Of a stretch of 64,000 bases of DNA, positions 50,842 through 59,991 are shown in pieces; the first letter of the stretch is position 1, and each line of letters starts with the position of its first letter. The translations under genes and the position numbers were made by a program. Source of the DNA: Rhodoflexus caldus (GTDB lineage: Bacteria; Bacteroidota; Bacteroidia; Cytophagales; Thermoflexibacteraceae); the NCBI RefSeq assembly GCF_021206925.1, contig NZ_JAJPRF010000009.1, positions 62,001-126,000 of the forward strand, read 5' to 3'. A model generated the notes under the pieces. That model saw nothing but the letters and a program-made list of their open reading frames with translations, did no database searches and had not been told where the DNA came from.

Positions 50842-50873
50842 CAAAAGTAGTACGATTTTGCAAATCGGGCAAA
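50842..50873 (-). promoter_or_regulatory. Bacteroidota-type promoter of trpA
   Basis: On the minus strand TTTG (50873-50870), a 20-bp spacer and TACTTTTG (50849-50842) match the -33 TTTG and -7 TAnnTTTG consensus. Transcription should begin at about 50836-50839, at or next to the ATG at 50838, implying a leaderless or near-leaderless message. Confidence 0.6.
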
Positions 50874-50903
50874 GAATACTACATTCTGATGGCCTGATTT
50901 ACG

Positions 50904-50911
50904 TAACTTTG
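50904..50911 (+). promoter_or_regulatory. TAnnTTTG -7 element of the CHAT gene
   Basis: TAACTTTG lies 22 bp before the ATG at 50934 and matches the Bacteroidota -7 consensus. A -33 TTTG is not evident. Confidence 0.4.
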
Positions 50912-50933
50912 ACATACTTTATTTGTGCTACCT

Positions 50934-53900
50934 ATGTACGTTTACTTACGCTACTGCTTGGCAGCGTTCCTCTTTGGAGCGAGTTGCTGTGCCATGCTTT
51001 TTGCTCAATCCGCCGAGAAAACCTATGCCACTCTTGCCGTATGCGAGCAATATTACGACGACGGCGACTACGAAAAAGCGCTTGAAAAGTGTGAGAAACT
51101 GATAAGAAACCTCAAACAAGGTTCTTACGGGCAAGCAGTAGCCTACTCGTTGCCGTATTTGGCAAAGTATCAGGAGGCAATGGGACAGTATCTGAACTTT
51201 GAGCGCTCCATTCAGGAAATGCTGAACCTGCGACTGATTAACAGCGATAAAAGCCGTAGCTACGGGCTTGGGTTGCTCCATGCCGCCACTGCTTACGCCG
51301 AGTACAGCTATGCCAATCGGGCAGAAGAATATCTCGGCAAAGCACAGGCATTATTGGCCAATGAGAAAAGTCCGCTCATCAGGGCAGAGATGTTGCATAC
51401 CGGTATTCGCATTGCCGTGCTTAGGCAAGACTTTGCAGCATTTCAGCAGCAAATCGGTAATGCGCTGAAAGCACAAGAGGCAGTACTGGTCAATGAGGAA
51501 ACCTACTTTGACGAAATTGAACGTGCGGAAAAAACAAGAGTGGTAAGTGCCATAGAACTCCGCCGCCGCAAAAATCAATATGCCGAACTGCTGAACACTT
51601 GGGGGGACATGCTGCGGCAGGCAGGCCGATATGGCGATGCAGGCAATAAATTGTCGGAAGCCGAAAACTGGATTCGCAGCAATCTCAGCACGCGCGATGC
51701 GGCAATGATTACCAACAAACATTTTCAGAATCTGCTCAATTTAGATATGGGAGGCAACAATAAAGAGTCGCTGCAAAAGCAGTTAGACCGCCATATTTTC
51801 ACGGCCGAAAAGCGTTTTACCCCTGTGCATAAAACCTATCTGGCGATTCATGAAACCCTGATAGACAACTACATAGAAAGCAAATTTATCCGCCGAAGCA
51901 GCAAACAGCGCTGGGAGTTGCGGCAAAATACGCTCAAATACTACGGGCGCAACAAAATGCCCTATGCCATCTCGCAGCGATTGGACGCGCGCACCGCTTA
52001 TAAGTTTCAGAATTACCGCGAAGCACAAGAACTGCTGAACGATGCACTGAAATTGCCCGAAAAAGTACCTGTGGAGCATCAGGAATACCGCAAACTAACG
52101 CAACAGGCCTATGAACTTGCCCTCGCAACCGACAATTTGGGCAAGGCAGAGACTTACTTGCAGGCACAGGTGGCAAGTGCGGAAAAGGCATTGGGAAAAA
52201 ATTCGCTGCCGTATCATTATGCCCGCATGAAGCTGGCTAATTATTATGCCGCTTTTACCAATCGCTTCAGCACCACCGATAGCATTATCCGCGAGAGCTA
52301 TCACGGCTTTATCAGCAAAAAAATTGCACCGGAGCACAAAGACAGGGTAGATTTTCTGAACGACATTGCTACGTATTACCAAATGACAGGCCGTTACGAT
52401 TCGGCTTTGGTACAACTCAATCAGGCAGTGGCAATTGCCAAAAAACGCTTTGGTGAGAACAATGTCAGCTATGCGGTTGAATTGCAGAAATTGGTTAAAG
52501 TGCAGATGCAGCAAGGGCGCTTTGCCGACGCAGACAAAAACATCACCCACATTCTGGATATTTTCAAAAAGGCCTATAACCGCACGCTGAATCTGGAATA
52601 CTCGCAGGCATTAGAAACGGCAGCATCTTATTACGCCACAATGGGGCTTTTCAACGATGCGCGAGCTGCCCTGCTGCGGGCCGACCGCCTGTTTCAGCGT
52701 TCCAACAGTTCCATTGCAAGTTCTACTGCCATTGACGATTTGGCAGGGCTTTACATTGCCATGGAGCGCTTTACCCAAACCGAACGCCTGCTGAATGATG
52801 CCATTGAGGTGCGCCGCACCCGCTACGGTGAAAACAGTCGTTTCCTGATAAATCCGTACAACCAATTGGCAAGGCTCTATCTGGCAACAGGCGACTACGT
52901 AAAAGCCGATGACTTCGCAGCCAAAGCCTTCAAACTGGCTTCTGAAACTTTTGGCGACAGTTCGGCTATAACTTCCGAAATAGCTGAAACACAGGTGCTT
53001 ATTTACACCGCCATTGGCGACTACGAAAAAGCAATTGCCGAAATTCTGCGTGTGCGACAGATAAAAGAGCGCAATTTCGGACGTAACAACATTGCCGTAG
53101 CCAATTTGTTGCGGCAGGAAGCCCTCATTCGCTATTTCAGCAAAGAACCTCCGCAAACCGTGGAGCGGCTTTTTAACGAATCGCGGCAAATTATCGCCCG
53201 CAATTTGGGCAGCCGCAACCCCATTTATGCCGATGCGCTGAAAGACCTTGCGCTGATTTACACCGAAGGCAATCAGCCCACACAGGCTTTGCAGTTGTTA
53301 GACAGCGCCAATCGCATTTGGAACAGCATCCTGAAAACAGGTAACAATACCAACGCGGCGGAGATAGCCGTACTGAAAGGCAATGTTTACACCCGTGCAG
53401 GCAATTTTGGCAATGCCGACAAACAGTACAAAAGCGCCATGCGCATACTGGCCAAAATTCTTAGTACGAAGCACCCGCTGTACGTACAGACACAGGCGCA
53501 ACATGCCCGCATGTTCTTTGCACAGAAAAATTATGCACAGGCACAGAAAATTATGGAAGGCGTACTGGCAGGCTATCGGCAGTACATCACAACCTTTTTC
53601 CCCGTACTGAGCGACCGCGAAAAAACCAAGTATTGGGGGCTGGTGCGCGCCGACTATGAGTTTTACAATAACCTGCTGGTGCGTCGTCTACCCGACAATC
53701 CCGCGCTGGCTGGTGCACTCTACGACAACGCTACATTTGCCAAGTCTCTTTTGGTAAGCAATGCGGGCAAGCTGCGCAATCTGATTATGAACTCCAACGA
53801 TTCGGCTACCGTGCGCCGCTACCGCGAGTGGATAGACAAAAAACAATTGCTCACCAAGGCACTTGCCTATTCGCCGCAGCAGTTGCAGGAAGCAGGCATT

Positions 53901-55166
53901 GATTTGCGCAAACTGCAAAAAGAAATTGACGATTTGGATAAAAATTTGAGTCGGCGTTCCAAATTATTTATAGAGGCAAGGCAATTGCAAATCCGCCGCT
54001 GGCAGGAAGTGGCAGCGCAGTTGCGGGCAGGAGAGGCAGCTGTTGAAATTATTCGCTACCCTTACTACGACAAGGGTTTTACCGATTCGGTCGTGTATGC
54101 CGCCCTTATATTGCCCTATGGCGAAAAAAACGCACCGAAGTTTATTCCTATTGCCAACGGTAATGCATTAGAAGACACTTATTTAAAGGTATATCGCAAT
54201 TCGGTGAAGTTTGGGCTTACCGACCGGCTGTCCTATAAGCGCTATTGGGAGCCAGTGGACAAAGCCCTTGCCGATGCAAAGAAAGTTTACCTGTCGGTAG
54301 AAGGAGCTTACAATCAAGTGAACGTGGAGGCATTGCTTGTTGCAGACGATACCTATGTAATAGACCGCCGTGAAATAGTTTTGCTCACCAATACAACCGA
54401 TTTATTAGAGCAAAACCGACAGGCCACTGCCTCAGCCAACAGTTTTGTATTTTTTGGCAACCCTGTTTTCTATAAAGACCTGCAACCGGAAGAGTATTTG
54501 GGCACACGCAACAGAAAAATTCCGCAATTGCCCGGTGCATTCAACGAAGTAAAAAATCTAACCCAACTCATTGGCAAAAGCAATCCGTCTACCAGCGAAT
54601 TTGTACTGACGGAAGCTACCGAAGAACATGTAAAACAACTGCAAAGCCCGCGTGTATTCCACATTGCCACCCATGGTTTTTTTGAACCCGATTTAGCAAT
54701 CAATCTCTCCGACAATGAACTGAGCAGCAGGCAAACCGTTAATAACCCACTGTTGCGTTCAGGGCTGCTGCTGCGCAACGGCGGCGATTTGGTAGCTACC
54801 GAAAATGTATATGCCTACAACAAAGAAGAAGGCATTTTGACAGCCTACGAAGCTATGGACTTGGCTCTGGAAAATACAGAACTGGTAGTGCTAAGCGCTT
54901 GCGAAACAGGGCGAGGCGATACCCGAATCGGGGAAGGAGTTTACGGTTTGCAACGGGCGTTTCGCGTGGCAGGAGCCAAAAGCCTGATTATGAGTTTGTT
55001 CAAGGTGGATGATGCGGCCACGCAGCGTCTGATGGAGTTGTTTTACTCCCGCTGGTTACAAAACGGCAATAAACGCGAGGCTTTTACTTATGCCAAAAAA
55101 GAATTGCGCAAAGAATACCCCTCACCAAAATTCTGGGGGGCATTTATCATGGTTGGGGCGGATTAA
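50934..55166 (+). CDS. secreted TPR-CHAT caspase-like protein (1410 aa)
   Basis: From the ATG at 50934 the protein opens with a signal peptide (MYVYLRYCLAAFLFGASCCA, then MLFAQ). Residues about 30-960 are a long TPR solenoid, including Kinesin-light-chain-like repeats (YPYHYARMKLANYYA-type and NSRFLINPYNQLARLYLATGDY). The C-terminal CHAT domain (about 1080-1410) keeps the caspase-like dyad: H1247 in FHIATHGFF and C1323 in LSACETGRGD. The tail FWGAFIMVG is typical of CHAT. CHAT proteases can be defence effectors or protein processors; here the protein is predicted to be periplasmic or outer-membrane associated, and no nuclease or gasdermin partner is adjacent. Role unknown, domain calls firm. 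Confidence 0.92.
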   Translation: MYVYLRYCLAAFLFGASCCAMLFAQSAEKTYATLAVCEQYYDDGDYEKALEKCEKLIRNLKQGSYGQAVAYSLPYLAKYQEAMGQYLNFERSIQEMLNLRLINSDKSRSYGLGLLHAATAYAEYSYANRAEEYLGKAQALLANEKSPLIRAEMLHTGIRIAVLRQDFAAFQQQIGNALKAQEAVLVNEETYFDEIERAEKTRVVSAIELRRRKNQYAELLNTWGDMLRQAGRYGDAGNKLSEAENWIRSNLSTRDAAMITNKHFQNLLNLDMGGNNKESLQKQLDRHIFTAEKRFTPVHKTYLAIHETLIDNYIESKFIRRSSKQRWELRQNTLKYYGRNKMPYAISQRLDARTAYKFQNYREAQELLNDALKLPEKVPVEHQEYRKLTQQAYELALATDNLGKAETYLQAQVASAEKALGKNSLPYHYARMKLANYYAAFTNRFSTTDSIIRESYHGFISKKIAPEHKDRVDFLNDIATYYQMTGRYDSALVQLNQAVAIAKKRFGENNVSYAVELQKLVKVQMQQGRFADADKNITHILDIFKKAYNRTLNLEYSQALETAASYYATMGLFNDARAALLRADRLFQRSNSSIASSTAIDDLAGLYIAMERFTQTERLLNDAIEVRRTRYGENSRFLINPYNQLARLYLATGDYVKADDFAAKAFKLASETFGDSSAITSEIAETQVLIYTAIGDYEKAIAEILRVRQIKERNFGRNNIAVANLLRQEALIRYFSKEPPQTVERLFNESRQIIARNLGSRNPIYADALKDLALIYTEGNQPTQALQLLDSANRIWNSILKTGNNTNAAEIAVLKGNVYTRAGNFGNADKQYKSAMRILAKILSTKHPLYVQTQAQHARMFFAQKNYAQAQKIMEGVLAGYRQYITTFFPVLSDREKTKYWGLVRADYEFYNNLLVRRLPDNPALAGALYDNATFAKSLLVSNAGKLRNLIMNSNDSATVRRYREWIDKKQLLTKALAYSPQQLQEAGIDLRKLQKEIDDLDKNLSRRSKLFIEARQLQIRRWQEVAAQLRAGEAAVEIIRYPYYDKGFTDSVVYAALILPYGEKNAPKFIPIANGNALEDTYLKVYRNSVKFGLTDRLSYKRYWEPVDKALADAKKVYLSVEGAYNQVNVEALLVADDTYVIDRREIVLLTNTTDLLEQNRQATASANSFVFFGNPVFYKDLQPEEYLGTRNRKIPQLPGAFNEVKNLTQLIGKSNPSTSEFVLTEATEEHVKQLQSPRVFHIATHGFFEPDLAINLSDNELSSRQTVNNPLLRSGLLLRNGGDLVATENVYAYNKEEGILTAYEAMDLALENTELVVLSACETGRGDTRIGEGVYGLQRAFRVAGAKSLIMSLFKVDDAATQRLMELFYSRWLQNGNKREAFTYAKKELRKEYPSPKFWGAFIMVGAD

Positions 55167-55190
55167 TGCAAACATCTTGCGAGATGGCCG

Positions 55191-56435
55191 TTAGGTCAAT
55201 GCAACAGCCTGTGGCCTACGAATCAGCAAGGCGCAAAGGACAGCAGAAACACTTACACCAATGAGTATGTGAATGCCCGTCAGATAGTCCCCTTGCATGG
55301 TGCGCAGCGTACCGAGCAGGTAAATGCCTGCACTACCCGCCAAGGTATCCATGGTAGTTACTACCCCCAAAATTTTACCGAAGTTTTTGCCTGCATAATA
55401 CTCAGCAACCGTGAGTTGAACCATTGTGAATGCGCCACTATAGCCAAGGCCGTAGATAACGGCAAAAAGTGGCAGGAAAATATCGCTGTTGTGAGGAATG
55501 AAACGCATCAGTACAGAGCCTATGGTCATATTGACCACCGCTGCCACAAGAATGCTTTTTTTAGAAAAACGGTCGCTGAGCGCACCAAAAATGAGCTTGC
55601 CCGCAATGCTGCAAATGAAAAACAGACTAAGCGCATTGGCAGTTTGTGTATCGTTTAAACCTACATCGCGCATGAAAAGGGCAAAGTTTTGTACCACACC
55701 CGTAATACAGAAAAATACGGCAGCCGTTACATACAGCACCAAATAAAACATAGGATTGCCAAGTGCATCGGCAAGCGTAAGATTGCCCGCATCAGATGAG
55801 GCAACAGCATTTGTGCCTGCAATAACGGGCGCATCTTGTCCGTCGGGTACCGTATTTTTTTCTGCGGGTCGGTTGCGCACAAGCAGCAACGGCACAACGG
55901 CAAGCAATACGGCTACCGCAGCCAATATCAACGCAGTTTTTTGCCAGCCGTTGGCTTGCGTTAAAGCGGCAATCAGTTGCGGAAAAACAATCCCTCCTAA
56001 ACTGGAACCGACCAAGTAAATGCCTACGGCAATTCCACGGTAGCGATTGAACCAGTAAGACAGCAACGTAACGCCTGCGATAGCACCTCCCAGCGTAATG
56101 GAGGCCGCACACAGCACATAAATACCTACCAAATGCCAAGGTTCGGTTATGTGAGGATACAGCAGCAGCGCAAGCACGGTCAGCAGGCTGCCCACGCCCA
56201 TCATCAGGCGCGGCCCGAATCTGTCTACCAGTGCGCCGGCAAAAGGGGACACAATAGCAACAACGAAATACAGAACAGAAGGCCCGCGGGTAACTTGTTC
56301 ATGCGTCCAGCCGAAAATTTCTTTGAGCGATACATTGAGCAGCGGCAGTCCGTTTACGCCAATGGTAACTACTGCAAAAATGATAAAGGCACTTGCCAGC
56401 ACAAGCCAGCCGTAGAACAGTGATTTCATTTTCAT
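55191..56435 (-). CDS. MFS transporter (OFA / monocarboxylate-like)
   Basis: A 414-residue transporter with twelve hydrophobic segments. The start reads MKMKSLFYGWLVLASAFIIF, and the loop after helix 2 has ALVDRFGPRLMMGVG, typical of the oxalate:formate antiporter or monocarboxylate-porter branch of the major facilitator superfamily. A central cytoplasmic loop (about 195-220) is charged and Ala-rich. Substrate cannot be assigned. Both ATGs (56435 and 56429) are possible. It is separated from the upstream TPR gene by a palindromic terminator. Confidence 0.85.
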   Translation of the reverse strand: MKMKSLFYGWLVLASAFIIFAVVTIGVNGLPLLNVSLKEIFGWTHEQVTRGPSVLYFVVAIVSPFAGALVDRFGPRLMMGVGSLLTVLALLLYPHITEPWHLVGIYVLCAASITLGGAIAGVTLLSYWFNRYRGIAVGIYLVGSSLGGIVFPQLIAALTQANGWQKTALILAAVAVLLAVVPLLLVRNRPAEKNTVPDGQDAPVIAGTNAVASSDAGNLTLADALGNPMFYLVLYVTAAVFFCITGVVQNFALFMRDVGLNDTQTANALSLFFICSIAGKLIFGALSDRFSKKSILVAAVVNMTIGSVLMRFIPHNSDIFLPLFAVIYGLGYSGAFTMVQLTVAEYYAGKNFGKILGVVTTMDTLAGSAGIYLLGTLRTMQGDYLTGIHILIGVSVSAVLCALLIRRPQAVALT

Positions 56436-56463
56436 TATTTTGAGCAGTCAATATAAACAAAAA

Positions 56464-56491
56464 AACCTGTCAGGCGAACACCTGACAGGTT
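56464..56491 (-). terminator. CCTGTCAGG palindrome, terminator of the TPR gene
   Basis: Perfect 11-bp arms AACCTGTCAGG (56464-56474) and CCTGACAGGTT (56481-56491) around CGAACA. On the minus strand it follows the TPR stop at 56523 and precedes a T-run. Confidence 0.75.
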
Positions 56492-56522
56492 GGGAAACCA
56501 ATACAAAACCAAATACAAAAAC

Positions 56523-57869
56523 TTATTTATTGGAAGGTCTTCTGCGGATAGTGGTGCTTGCGTTAATCCAGCAGCCTACGCTGATAGGTGCACCTTCCTG
56601 CATACCCAGTGTAAAAATATCTTCCATAGAAGGGAACTGTGCCTTAGCATCGGCCATGCCTTTGCTGTCGCCGGCTCTTTCGTACATATCGTAAGCCGCT
56701 AAGAATACCGCACGGTTCTCAACAGGGTTTTTGCCCTGACATTGCTGATAGCTGCTCATGTACATATCGCCAATGGCTTTGTAAGCCTCTTTTGCATTGG
56801 CCGGGTCATATGTAACAGCTTCCTGATACAGTTTGCGGGCTTCGGCAAGTTTGCCATCGCGGCGTGCAAGTTTGGCAAGCTCCATAATCAAATCTGCTTT
56901 TTTGGCTTTTTCATCGGCAGGCAGCAAGTCTATGGCTTTCTGATACATTTCTTTGCCTTCTGCTATTCTGTTTTGAGCCATGAGCAATTTGCCGATAGTA
57001 ATAGCATTACCTGCGCTTGGTTCAGCGCGGAACTGCGCCTGTAAAGCCTGTAAAAACAGAGGTTCGGTAGGGCATTTTGCCATGTAGGCCACAATCTTTT
57101 TGGCAAGTTTAATGTCATCAGGGTTTTCCTGCAACTTAGGGCCTAAGTTTTTCTTCACAAACTCACAATCTACTTTGATGTAGAGTTGCACCATGCCGTC
57201 AATGGCATCTTTGGTTTTAATCCAAGCAGATGCGGCTTCGCCACCGGCAGCAATTTTTTTCTCTATCACAGGTACGATTTCGTTGTCGTAAGCATCCATA
57301 AAGGTGTCATCGGTAACACCCTCTACGCCGGCCTCTTTGGCTTTACCGGTTGCGTCCAAATAATACTGGAAGTAGGCAGGAGAAGACAATTCGTCTTTGT
57401 ATTTGCCCACCAAGTTTTTGTAAAACTCATATACGACTTTCTCTTGTCCTTTGCGGGGCATCAAGTAGTCGTAGAAGATGGCGGCCTTGCGTTCCATCAG
57501 GTCTTTGGTTACACCAAAGCAGTTCATGCGTTTGTCGTAAAGCGACAGGATTTTGTCTTGCAGCGTTACTTTTTTAGCGGCATCCGCCTCTTTGTTAGCC
57601 AGTGCGGTGTATAACTGCACAGCCTTGATGTAGAGCGAAGCATGCAAATTGGGCGTATTGGTGAGCAACCATTCGCCATTTTCAACGGCTATATCGTACT
57701 CTTTTGTATTGAGGGCATCGGAAAACAGCGTCCATTTTTCTTTTGCTGCGCCCGGGTCTTTCCCCCAGCACCAGCCATTGTCTAAGCCGGCTTCACAAGG
57801 GCAGTTTTGAGCAAATGCCGCTTGAAAAAATCCTACACTGATTACCATTGCGAGCAGTAGTCTCTTCAT
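56523..57869 (-). CDS. exported tetratricopeptide-repeat protein (448 aa)
   Basis: From the ATG at 57869 the protein has a signal peptide (MKRLLLAMVISVGFFQAAFA). It then has a short Cys-rich N-terminus (QNCPCEAGLDNGWCWGKDP) and helix-turn-helix repeats, with recognisable TPR units late (KEMYQKAIDLLPADEKAKKA, ARKLYQEAVTYDPANAKEA). Probably periplasmic or outer-membrane associated. It lies 50 bp after the outer-membrane barrel gene and probably shares an operon with it and coaX, an order seen in other Bacteroidota. The early cysteines might form disulfides. Function unknown. Confidence 0.85.
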   Translation of the reverse strand: MKRLLLAMVISVGFFQAAFAQNCPCEAGLDNGWCWGKDPGAAKEKWTLFSDALNTKEYDIAVENGEWLLTNTPNLHASLYIKAVQLYTALANKEADAAKKVTLQDKILSLYDKRMNCFGVTKDLMERKAAIFYDYLMPRKGQEKVVYEFYKNLVGKYKDELSSPAYFQYYLDATGKAKEAGVEGVTDDTFMDAYDNEIVPVIEKKIAAGGEAASAWIKTKDAIDGMVQLYIKVDCEFVKKNLGPKLQENPDDIKLAKKIVAYMAKCPTEPLFLQALQAQFRAEPSAGNAITIGKLLMAQNRIAEGKEMYQKAIDLLPADEKAKKADLIMELAKLARRDGKLAEARKLYQEAVTYDPANAKEAYKAIGDMYMSSYQQCQGKNPVENRAVFLAAYDMYERAGDSKGMADAKAQFPSMEDIFTLGMQEGAPISVGCWINASTTIRRRPSNK

Positions 57870-57919
57870 TGTCTTGTTACTTTTAAGTGGTAAATGAATT
57901 GCGTGTATGTACAATTGTT

Positions 57920-59188
57920 TTAATTAATTCTTCGTTTTTGAAACCAGTACGGGTCATTTACGGTAAGCCCCAAAGTCAGCCGAAAGAAATTTTCTTTGAG
58001 CAGATTGTTTTCGGTAGTACCGCGTTGCCCTATTAAGGCAACCAAGCTCGCAGTAGAAAACGTGCGGCTTACGGGTAAGGCTATCCCAAAATTGATACCA
58101 AATTCCTCAATTTGCTGACCGTTCAACACGGTTGGGGTCAGTGTATAGTAGCCGCCTGCCCGATAGGCCACCCGCGCAAAGTAACTGTTCAGCGAACTAA
58201 TGTTGGGAATCACCTCCGCACCTATGCCAATTCGCCATGAGTCGGCCAGATTTTCCTGATTGATGCCCCTGTATGCGCTCCACGGTTGCATAGAGTAGTC
58301 AATGGCAAAAGTGTAGGCGTAAGGCTTTTCAAAACTGATACCGAACGACTGATGGCGCGGCATGAAAATCCGATTTACGTTGCCGTTGAAAATGGTATCG
58401 GAAGAAATAATTTCTTCTACAATGTTTTTGCGCTGAATGGCCTGAAGGCGTGTAGCATTCATATTAGCCTCAGGCTCAGTTGTATAGCCAATGTTGATAC
58501 TCTTATCTTTTCCTATCGGCTGACGATAGGCAGCACCCAAGCGGTAAGTGATAGCAGAAATATTCACTCGGTCAAAAGAACCGGTGGTGTAGCCGCCCGT
58601 AAATTGGTTATCTATCAACACTGAAAAAATATCGGTTTGTACAAAGCCGAAATTGTAGTTGGCCGTTGCCCCTATGTGCAGGCGTTTAAAAAACGAGGTA
58701 CCTACGCTCAAAAATGCCTGACTTACGCTGCCCGAACCCTGAAAACGATATTCGGTAAAGGTGGGTGTAAAAGGCAGTTTGTTGGTGGCTATCAACTTAT
58801 AATTAACCGTGCTGTAAGGCTGTAAACCTGTGGCAAAGGTCAGCCGCGTAGGAACAATAGGAAACGAAAAAGCCAAATAACCCAAGTTGCCGTAGCTGTA
58901 GCGGCGGTTGAGTTCGCTGCTGCGCAACTGTTTGAGTTCGCCGTAATAGGCAGCTTCAAAACTCATGATGCTGTTGCGGCTGAGCAATGCGGGGTTGGTA
59001 AGATTGAGTGCGGTGGGGGTGGAATTACTCACGCCTGTGCCGCCCATTGCCTGACTGTACAAAGAAGCACGAGGCGCCAGTTCGCCCAAACCTGAAAGCG
59101 AATAGGGCGAATTGCCAGATTGTGAGTACAGAACTACCGGAAATACGGTTGCTGCCGATAGAAGCAGCCCTTTGACGATGTTTTTCAA
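57920..59188 (-). CDS. outer-membrane beta-barrel protein, FadL/OMPP1-like
   Basis: A 422-residue protein with a signal peptide (MKNIVKGLLLSAATVFPVVL, cleavage near YSQ). The early segment YSQAMGGTGVSNSTPTALNL and NPALLSRNSIMSFEA is typical of the FadL/OMPP1-like barrels common in Bacteroidota. The remainder alternates amphipathic strands and turns. The start codon is TTG at 59188, overlapping the coaX stop in a TTGA junction, so the two are translationally coupled. It may transport hydrophobic compounds or act as an assembly factor; no specific role is shown. Confidence 0.8.
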   Translation of the reverse strand: MKNIVKGLLLSAATVFPVVLYSQSGNSPYSLSGLGELAPRASLYSQAMGGTGVSNSTPTALNLTNPALLSRNSIMSFEAAYYGELKQLRSSELNRRYSYGNLGYLAFSFPIVPTRLTFATGLQPYSTVNYKLIATNKLPFTPTFTEYRFQGSGSVSQAFLSVGTSFFKRLHIGATANYNFGFVQTDIFSVLIDNQFTGGYTTGSFDRVNISAITYRLGAAYRQPIGKDKSINIGYTTEPEANMNATRLQAIQRKNIVEEIISSDTIFNGNVNRIFMPRHQSFGISFEKPYAYTFAIDYSMQPWSAYRGINQENLADSWRIGIGAEVIPNISSLNSYFARVAYRAGGYYTLTPTVLNGQQIEEFGINFGIALPVSRTFSTASLVALIGQRGTTENNLLKENFFRLTLGLTVNDPYWFQKRRIN

Positions 59189-59919
59189 AACTTAAAGTTT
59201 ACTAAATTAAAATCCAAAGCGGCTTTTAAGCCGTCAAGCACCACATTCTCGTTCACAAAGTTGGCTTCTTTTATGCTTTTATCAAAAAAAAGGGCATCGC
59301 CACCGGTGAGTAAGATGTTAAATCTTCCAAAAATGGTTTGGTAATGGCTGATGATGCCGTTGATTTCGGCAGCTAAGCCGTTAAACGCACCGCTTAACAT
59401 CGCATCGGTCGTATTTTGTCCGATAAGGGGCGGTTTTTCGGAGAAATCGCAGGTAATCAGCGGTAAGCGTGCCGTAAAAGTATGCATGGCCTTCAGCCGC
59501 ATTTGCAGCCCGGGGGCAATAATGCCGCCCATAAATTCGGCAGCAGCCGTTACAAAATCGTAGGTAATGCATGTTCCCGCATCTATAACCAGCGTATGTT
59601 GCCGTGGAAACTGCGCCCATGCGCCCAAAGCCGCCGCTAACCTGTCCATGCCGAGGGTTTGCGGGGTTTGGTAGCAATTTTTCAGCGGAATGGGCAATTC
59701 GTGCGTCAGTCGGAGCAAGTGCCCCCGAAACCCTGCGGAGGCTATCAGTTCGGCAGCCGTGCCGCGAACATCGCAGTAGATAATGTTTTCGGGGTGGTAG
59801 TGCCTGATAAGCAGCCTGAGGGCTTCATCGCTCAACTGCCGTTGGTAAACAGGCGGTTTGCCGGGCTCATCTATGCGTACTTTCCCGAACGTGTTGCCCA
59901 AATCCAAACAAAGATTCAT
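59185..59919 (-). CDS. coaX: type III pantothenate kinase
   Basis: A 244-residue kinase for the first step of coenzyme A synthesis, from the ATG at 59919 (MNLCLDLGNTFGKVRIDE). The ASKHA-fold motifs are the phosphate loop LDLGNT and the second nucleotide motif VIDAGTCITYDF, plus GGIIAPGLQMR typical of CoaX. CoaX enzymes are not inhibited by CoA. It is divergent from argC, whose ATG is 72 bp away, and overlaps the downstream barrel gene by 4 bp. Confidence 0.93.
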   Translation of the reverse strand: MNLCLDLGNTFGKVRIDEPGKPPVYQRQLSDEALRLLIRHYHPENIIYCDVRGTAAELIASAGFRGHLLRLTHELPIPLKNCYQTPQTLGMDRLAAALGAWAQFPRQHTLVIDAGTCITYDFVTAAAEFMGGIIAPGLQMRLKAMHTFTARLPLITCDFSEKPPLIGQNTTDAMLSGAFNGLAAEINGIISHYQTIFGRFNILLTGGDALFFDKSIKEANFVNENVVLDGLKAALDFNLVNFKF

Positions 59920-59991
59920 GCACCTAATCAGGTATTTTATTGCCAAATTTGCAAAACATTCCATCATACACCAAACATATTGCAACAAGCG

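Noticed and set aside
50934-55166. CHAT protein as part of a type III-E-like or gasdermin defence system
   Set aside because: No Cas, gasdermin, nuclease or other defence gene is adjacent, and the protein has a signal peptide.
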